From the NCBI GenBank assembly GCA_934045905.1, contig OW203771.1, forward strand, positions 15,749,888 through 15,813,887: a stretch of DNA of 64,000 bases. Direction: 5' to 3'. The notes beneath the pieces are model-generated. The model was not told the origin of the DNA, did not search any database, and worked only from the letters and a program-made list of their open reading frames with translations. The stretch comes from Leuctra nigra (lineage: Eukaryota; Arthropoda; Insecta; Plecoptera; Leuctridae). The position numbers and the translations under genes were made by a program. Shown here in pieces: positions 57,581 through 64,000 of this stretch (the first letter of the stretch is position 1; the number at the start of each line of letters is the position of its first letter).

Positions 57581-60500
57581 CTGCCACAGAAACACAGGAT
57601 TATGTACAATCGTCTTTTTATATTCAACAGGATCTTTAACATAACATGCACACAAACAATTTATACAAGTTTTTCAAATGTGAATATTTTCATTTTCATA
57701 AGTAGGTAATTTCTTTGATTAAACTTGACGTATGAAAGTGTGCCAATTGTTTAGCACAATACCTATTGAACACTAGGACGTACCTGGGACGTCCCCAGGA
57801 CATCCTACCTACTTAGGTAGGACATCCCCAGTCCGTCCTAAACTCGGCCTAAAATGATCCCCAGAGTGTCCCCAGAGTGTCCTAATTACACAAGTTATTC
57901 AATCCCAGGTACGTCCTAAATTAGGCGGACCTTCCTAAAATAGGACGACACTGCCTTATTTAGGATATCCATTGTCCTACTTTAGGACGTCATTTCCTTA
58001 TTTAGGTAGATGCTTTCCTAAATTAAATAGAAAATACCTAATTTAAGATATCCATTGTCCTACTTTAGGACGTCATTTCTTAATTTAGGTAGATGCTTTC
58101 CTAAATTAGAATGACTAATTTAATATATAAATTTTTCTATATTATTAGAATATTTCCTAAGATAGATAATTTTTCCCTATTGGGATGAAATTGCCATATT
58201 TAATAGACAGGTTCTATTCGCACAGACATCAATTCCCACGATTCGCATTATTTATTCATTCGGTCATCAATGTTTGCACCTAAAAAATATGGCTTTGACT
58301 CCAAGTGACAACTTAGGTTCCAGTACAAAATAGAAGAAATACAAATTTTTCCTATCATCCAATAGGACATGTCTCTTTTTGTTATAATATCTTATAATAC
58401 TTGGCAGATTTTGGAAATAATATAACTTACTTAAAATCAATCGATAATGAGATAGGCTCAAATTAAAATTCTATATTTTTAAGTAGAGGGGCAGAAAACT
58501 CTGTTGACAGTTGAAGAAACCTTTAAAAAAATCAGTAGCAGCCATTTTTAGGACATTATTCTTCCTAAAAAAGTAATTGCCTATAATTTAGGAAGAATTG
58601 ACCTAAAAAGGATATCTTTTTTTAGGATAATCCATCTTAAATTAGGCAATTGCCTTTTTAAGGGAAAATTTTCCTAAAAAAGGACAGCCTTCCTTTATAA
58701 GGATGCCCCATGGAGGTACCCAGGACATCCTGGTAGGATGTCCTAGTAGGATGTCCTAGTTTAGGCTAGGATATCCTAAAATAGTCTGACCCTGGGACGT
58801 CCTGTGTTCACTGGGTAGAGGGAGACATGAAATGTTAGAAAGAGTATCTTGAACTACTTGAATCGCTTTTGCGTATATATTTTATTGTATTTTGGTATAC
58901 TTACATTAAGAAAAGTGACAAAATTAAACGGCACAAAATTGGCTGCCCTGACGGTAACAGGTTGATTAGCCATAGATATCATGATCCGCATTGATCGCTT
59001 GAAGCTTTCCGATGTTTCAATCCAATCACAACCGAAGACAGCCTCTCTCACTGCTTCACTCTGTAACACGGGACAATAGGTTGATTAGCCATCGCCATCA
59101 TGATCCGCATTGATCGCTTGAAGCTCTCCGACGCTTCGAACCAATCACAACCGTAGACAGCCTCCCTCACTGCTTCACTCTGTAACACGGGACAACAGGT
59201 TGATTAGCCATCGCCATCATGATCCGCATTGATCGCTTGAAGCTTTCCGATGTTTCAATCCAATCACAACCGAAGACAGCCTCTCTCACTGCTTCACTCT
59301 GTAACACGGGACAATAGGTTGATTAGCCATCGCCATCGTGATCCGCATTGATCGCTTGAAGCTCTCTGACGCTTCGAACCAATCACAACCGTAGACAGCC
59401 TCCCTCACTGCTTCACTCTGTAACACGGGACAACAGGTTGATTAGCCATCGCCATCATGATCCGCATTGATCGCTTGAAGCTTTGCGATGTTTCAATCCA
59501 ATCACAACCGAAGACAGCCTCTCTCACTGCTTCGCTCTGTAACACAGGACAACAGGTTGATTAGCCATCGATATCATGATCCGCATTGATCGCTTGGAGC
59601 TTTCCGACCCTTCGAACCAATCACAAACGTAGACAGCCTCTCTCTAGTGGGATGTGTAAATGATTTAATCAAATTAAGATATCTCTTACCTCATCAGTAA
59701 GTTGATCACACATCCAGCAGAAGCCCAGAAAGACTGTAGCACCAAATAAGATTGCAGTAATCATAATATAAGCGTGCATGTCCATAGAATGAGCCTGAAA
59801 TATAATCAGTAGAACAATAATTTATATTGTCACACAATTACTCGTATAATGAGAAATTTTTATGATTTAAACTATACCTAGATCAAAGTTTGACTTACCG
59901 ATGACATGTACACAACTCCTAACGAGAAAGACACTAATGAGAAACAAACTCCACTTGTCATAATGGGTTGACATAAGGCGACGGTTTCATTACATATTCT
60001 GAAATTTACAAATGTCGTACAGTTATAATGTTTTTTTTTTATTACTGCCGCCTCAACAACTTTATTCCTTTGTTTGACGATGCGCCAGAGAGGGTGAATT
60101 TTGTTGAGGATTGGTCACTCGGGATTTCAAGCGAGTGAGTCGTTAGCCCCCTGCGCTCTGCTGGTTTTAACGTCCCATCCCAAGGACGGTGTAACGCCCG
60201 TCGAGAGACTGATAACAGGTGGTGGGAGGTCGTCACACTAACCCCCAAATACCCCAGTCTCTCTGGCCCAACGGCAGCAAGCAAGAAAGAGTTGAATGGT
60301 CACCCATCTAACAACTCAATGTTGCTTAACCTCGTTGATGTGACGAAAACCGTGGTGTCCAATATACCAGTCTTTAAGTTAAAATTTAATTTACGATATT
60401 ATGCATATTAAGCAATGTACCTGATAAGCTCCTGATGATGCTGGATGCATTCCTTCAGACGTCTCTCCATCTCCAAGTCAAGCTCACGCTTCTCTTCATC

Positions 60501-62419
60501 AGCTTTGTATCTGATTCGATACCGATGCGCTCCTATCACCTTCCATGCCCTTGGTCTCTCATACGAGACTGTTGGGAGAAGATGTGTTCCTCCTTGACTT
60601 AACTCCATCACACCTCGCTCAGCTGGTGTTCGACTGTTCTCAGTCTTCTGGCGACGCTTGGCCATGATGTGCTCGAGACTGTCGGCTCGGATATTTAACA
60701 ACTTGTCGCACAGAACTCGGAATTGGCAAGTCATGTTCACGATCATTGAAATGGTGAACATGTGAACGGTGTACAGCAGAGCCCATGATGATGTTATCAT
60801 TACGGATATGTACAGAGCTGCAAGCTCACGGACTGGTGATATTCTTGGATCGTAGGGGAAGTATAACCTGGAAAGTTCTTCTTACATATTAAAATTATGT
60901 TCCTACGTTCAGGATGGAATTGTACAAAGTAATATGAAAAATATGAAGTCCTTTTAAAATGCCTCCCAAGGTCTGCAAATTCAGATATGATCATTTTAAA
61001 TTTGTGTAAGTTCTTCTACGCTAAACACGTATATTTTGACCCCCCGACGGCTGTCACCTTATCGCGGTGGTGGGGTTTGTGTTGGCCAATGATCCATTGC
61101 AGCTACGCCGGCGAGCATATGCTCATGTGTAAGGGTTACCCATGCCGGACAGATCAGTGGTGAGGCCCAGATCAAGAGCAGCCAGGGTCGGCCTAACCAT
61201 GCCCTTCCTTGAATTTGCGGTCCCCTCGGGCCGGCCTCCCCCCTCGAGATGGTGATCCCCCTGAAATCGGGTTCAGCCGGCCCGAATCCTCACACCCCCC
61301 GGTCCGTCCCCATTCCGGCCTGGCCTTCCCACCAGTGCTGGACTCCCCCGGATCGGGCCCGTTAGGTCGACCCCCTCCCCTTGCCCTCCAATTATGATCA
61401 ACAAAATTAAATATAACAATTAATGTGCGCAATATAACCTCGTCGTTGACGCGCCATTAAACCCTAATAATATAATCTTAATCGTATATTTTGAAATGTA
61501 TTTGGTAGGTACCTAATCTTTTATTTTGTCACATCCTAAAATGGTGTTCATAGTAAGATAGATACCTAGATAAACAGTACTTGAACTGCTTGTAATAGAG
61601 TCTAGAGTCCTCGTTATAAGCATGCTGTCCAGGTATAGGACTACACAATGTTTCAGATATTATTACTCCACCTAGTACTGCGTGCATCGATGAATTACAA
61701 AAACTAGATATTGTGTAATTGAGGCGCTGCGTCCATAAACCAGCTAACTAACAATACTAGCTAACTCAGATATTAGATGATAAAATGAAAATGAAGAAGA
61801 CTATATCTGGTTCGGCATGGATTGTAGAAAACTTCATATGCTATCTACGAAAAATAGAAGAAAGGCTCCATTTGTCAGAAATTAAAGTATACACAACATT
61901 GAAAGCATGGCTTACGTTGCGCGAGAGAATAGCTGAGAGAGTTTGCTGGTTTATGTTTCGACGCGGCCCCATTATGATCTTACCCATTCAGGAAGTTATC
62001 GTCTTGCACACCAACAATACACGCAAAAGTCCCTCCTAATAACAGACCTCCGTATGCAAACGGTGCCAATTTAACGAGAAAATCCGTTTTTCTTGACGTG
62101 TTTTTAACCATCACGCGATGGCGGAGCTTCTCGGTACAGTATTCCTCATTAATGTTATCCAACCAGAAGAGAGTCTGATGGAATTCTTCGTGTTTCACGT
62201 AGAAGGTAATAAGATGCACGGACACTATCGTTGATACATTTATAAAGAATACGAGTTTTGTTAGTTCTTGGTTGGTGGTGTATTCCCAACTGTTAAGGAG
62301 ATAAGCGTAACGCTGGATGAAGGCTTCGAACGTTTGTTCGGCAATGATGTATCGCGAGAGAAAATACTTCAGTTGATTGACTTTGCTGTTCCTGACCTCA
62401 TCGGTGTAGCTCCACATTC
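57518..62419 (-). CDS. OR-C: odorant receptor, 6 of 7 exons in window
   Basis: Exons 62419-61984, 60867-60421, 59998-59899, 59794-59690, 59060-58905 and 57580-57518 join in phase to 434 codons after the first exon, with no stop. The protein is a close relative of OR-B, differing by a handful of substitutions (for example WEYTTNQ for WEDTTNQ, SMANQP for SMFNQP) and one glutamate fewer in the exon 3 loop. The first exon is expected upstream at higher coordinates; in OR-B it is about 5 kb away, so it is probably beyond the edge. The gene looks intact. Same 7tm_6 features as OR-B. Confidence 0.84.
57762..58815. mobile_element. TA-flanked CCTAATTTAGG element, 1054 bp
   Basis: Duplicate of 22,944-23,997, same length, scattered base differences. 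Confidence 0.78.
58905..59060 (-). CDS. OR-C 156-bp exon
   Basis: SEAVREAVFGCDWIETSESF to FVPFNFVTFLN, between TTACAG and GTAAGT. Confidence 0.85.
59061..59648 (-). repeat. 119-bp tandem copies of exon start, 5 units (OR-C)
   Basis: Units end at 59179, 59298, 59417, 59536 and about 59648. The two sequence types (TTCGAAGCGTC and ATTGAAACATC) alternate, so the array seems to have grown by duplication of a two-unit block. Confidence 0.88.
59690..59794 (-). CDS. OR-C 105-bp exon
   Basis: AHSMDMHAYIMITAILFGAT then VFLGFCWMCDQLTDE; GT-AG ends. It has WMC where OR-B has WIC. Confidence 0.84.
59899..59998 (-). CDS. OR-C 100-bp exon
   Basis: RICNETVALCQPIMTSGVCF and SLVSFSLGVVYMSS, same as OR-B exon 4. 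Confidence 0.84.
60042..60352 (-). mobile_element. 5S-rRNA-derived SINE in OR-C intron
   Basis: Orthologous in position to 25,105 and 14,355. It keeps TCCCAAGGACGGTGTAACGC, closer to the copy at 6,966 than OR-B's version is. Confidence 0.74.
60421..60867 (-). CDS. OR-C 447-bp exon
   Basis: Encodes LYFPYDPRISPVRELAALYI, membrane segment, CQFRVLCDKLLNIRADSLEH, polar loop, KECIQHHQELIR. Acceptor TTTCCAG, donor AG|GTACAT. Confidence 0.86.
61040..61390. mobile_element. GC-rich island, probable LINE 5' UTR fragment (duplicate)
   Basis: Same as 26,105-26,455 with single-base differences. Confidence 0.45.
61984..62419 (-). CDS. OR-C 436-bp exon
   Basis: GMWSYTDEVRNSKVNQLKYF through DDNFLNG; acceptor CCTAG, donor GG|GTAAGA. 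More differences from OR-B here than in downstream exons. Confidence 0.85.
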
Positions 62420-62465
62420 CTAGGACAAAGTAGGCACACTCAACAAAATAAGAAACGTTATTTGA

Positions 62466-62735
62466 TTTTTTTGTCTGGGGCCTAACGTCGCATTGTTCTG
62501 CAGCGAGGCTAATGGCGACGGATGAATGATTATGATGATGATTGGGAGATGATGGTGAAGAGTAGGTAAGGATGGAAGGTGGGAAGTGGCCGATTAGTAT
62601 AACACCTTCCCAGCATTTGCCTGTCGACTGAGGGAATACCACGAAAAAACCCAGCCAGGAAGGTCGGCCGCGGGAATCGAACCCGGGCCTCCGGAATACA
62701 GCTCAGAGCGTTACCACTCAGCCAACCTGTTCCGT
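62466..62735 (-). mobile_element. tRNA-derived SINE, 270 bp, only in OR-C
   Basis: Minus strand: head GGTTGGCTGAGTGGTAACGC (A box), CCCGGGTTCGATTCCCGCGG (B box), an unrelated body, and a terminal A tract. AACGTTATTTGA flanks both sides (62454-62465, 62736-62747). OR-B lacks it near 27,930, so it inserted after the duplication. Confidence 0.82.
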
Positions 62736-63075
62736 AACGTTATTTGAAAGGAACGGATCTGAAAAAGATTTTGTATGCCTATACCTGAGCTCTGATTTCA
62801 CTAATTATTATTACAAATTACAGTGTAGTCATTGATTATACGAACTGTTATGATTTATAGCAATTTAAAACTTTTTTTTTTCCCCCGAGGGCAGACATTA
62901 AGGTAGTTGGCACGTTGACAGATAAGATTTAACTTATAAATAAAGGTATATCGATATATTTTTATAAAGTGAGTAATCCTACTATTAAAGATTTCCACGG
63001 AGCCTACAATTTCCCAGGTAACCATTAAAACTTTAAAATTACGTAACATAAAAGACAGAATGACTGCCATTCTGA

Positions 63076-63423
63076 ATGGTGCCAACATGATGGTGCCATT
63101 ATGATGGTGCCTACATGATGGTGCCAACATGATGGTGCCAACATGATGGTGCCTACATGATGGTGCCAACATGATGGTGCCAACATGATGGTGCCAACAT
63201 GATGGTGCCAACATGATGGTGCCAACATGATGGTGCCAACATGATGGTGCCAACATGATGGTGCCAACATGATGGTGCCAACATGATGGTGCCAACATGA
63301 TGGTGCCAACATGATGGTGCCTACATGATGGTGCCAACATGATGGTGCCTACATGATGGTGCCAACATGATGGTGCCAACATGATGGTGCCAACATGATG
63401 GTGCCAACATGATGGTGCCAACA
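63076..63423. repeat. 14-bp minisatellite, about 25 units
   Basis: Tandem CCAACATGATGGTG with occasional CCTACATGATGGTG variants. It produces a long false frame of HHVGTIMLAPSCW repeats on the minus strand. Confidence 0.93.
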
Positions 63424-64000
63424 TTGAGTGATGTTCATGCAAACTATGAATATTGATGGAAACCAGCGTTCAAATAGCGCGTATTTTTTAAACAAATGTA
63501 TTGTGGTCCTATACTAAGAAAAATTAAAATTGTGTATAAAATAGTCCCACTACAAATGGTGGCACATAAAGGATTTACATTAAAATATTTGAAATTTTAT
63601 ATAGAATACAGTTGTTTTGTCACTTATATTTTTAAGTGTTGATAATCCCTTATTTATATTATAAATCAATTAATTCCAAGAAGGAAAATTAATTTATTGA
63701 CGCCTGTCCAAAAATTATAAAGACCTTCCAAAATATGAAACTCATGAATCTGGATAAGTAAGATCAACTAAATATTATTATTCAGATGATTATGTAGAAT
63801 AGAATTGAACTGTCATGAACCAAGAGTACTATTGAAATTTGTGCTTTAAAGTATTGTAAACAAATATTATAACCAATTTTTTTTCCTGTATGTTTTCAAA
63901 ATCACCTCATTGTTTATTTATACGTATAGGGCAGTTGCATCACGCTACTTGCTATGATTTTGCTGGGGACAGGCAATTTTTCAATAGTAGATTTAATCAT
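63424..64000. other. OR-C intron 1 or upstream DNA, non-coding
   Basis: Matches 29,458-29,995 with many small differences, including CATACGTATAGGGCAGTTGC near 63,920. No exon seen. Confidence 0.5.

Larger units (their letters stand above)
52413..64000. repeat. Segmental duplication, copy 2 (OR-C unit)
   Basis: Matches 14,971-30,000 in order and orientation. It lacks H4, H5a, H5b and the 430-bp segment, and has its own SINE (62,466) and longer repeat arrays. It continues beyond the right edge. 52,413-53,920 carries no gene I can support. Confidence 0.88.

Noticed and set aside
62855..63442. Long open frame of repeated HHVGTIMLAPSCW
   Set aside because: It is a direct translation of the 14-bp minisatellite; a 14-bp unit cycles through frames and leaves them open by chance. 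No start, splice or domain support.
52413..64000. OR-C block as an uncollapsed haplotype of the OR-B block
   Set aside because: Not fully excluded, but past 62.4 kb the divergence is high, repeat counts and several insertions differ, and OR-D lies between the two blocks on the same contig.

Overview
The window is animal nuclear DNA, most probably from an insect. It is AT-rich, its genes are split by introns with GT-AG boundaries, and it is packed with short inverted-repeat transposons, SINEs and rolling-circle-like elements. The recognisable genes are the last part of a DCAF6-type WD40 gene and a cluster of insect odorant receptors (7tm_6 family). A hemipteran such as a planthopper would fit, but the species cannot be fixed from sequence alone.

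Layout: 1-2.4 kb holds the 3' end of DCAF6 (+). From 2.4 to 13 kb there are only mobile elements, including a 5S-rRNA-derived SINE, a tRNA-derived SINE, a fragment of a LINE with a PD-D endonuclease, and several MITEs. OR-A (13.1-15.0 kb, -) is a broken odorant receptor cut off at a duplication breakpoint. OR-B (22.7-33.1 kb, -) is complete in seven exons (461 codons). OR-D (34.8-49.1 kb, +) is complete (455 codons), lies head-to-head with OR-B, and has a tandemly duplicated first exon. OR-C (57.5 kb to beyond the right edge, -) is a close paralogue of OR-B; its first exon is outside the window. Exon phases and lengths agree across the four paralogues, with internal exons of 100, 105 and 156 bp in all of them, which supports the models.

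A segmental duplication pairs 14,971-30,000 with 52,413-64,000. It is nearly identical over most of its length but visibly more diverged toward the 5' end of the receptor genes. The 3' flank of OR-A (about 10.7-13.1 kb) is an older third copy of the same unit. Elements present in some copies and missing from others provide empty sites. These define target duplications (TA, TTAA, TAA, 8 bp) and put the insertions in time order.

The observations most worth following are four. First, a Helitron-like family runs from TTGAGCGAGC to a hairpin plus CTAG and inserts at A/G|T without duplicating the target; one copy sits inside an identical copy in inverse orientation, giving a 2.65-kb palindrome. Second, 119-bp tandem arrays were made from the splice acceptor and 5' part of the receptors' penultimate coding exon, with 1, 2, 4 and 5 extra units in the four genes. 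Third, the OR-D first exon and its upstream flank are duplicated in tandem. Fourth, a 5S-rRNA-headed SINE family occurs in five copies. Work was by eye; no alignment or search could be run.
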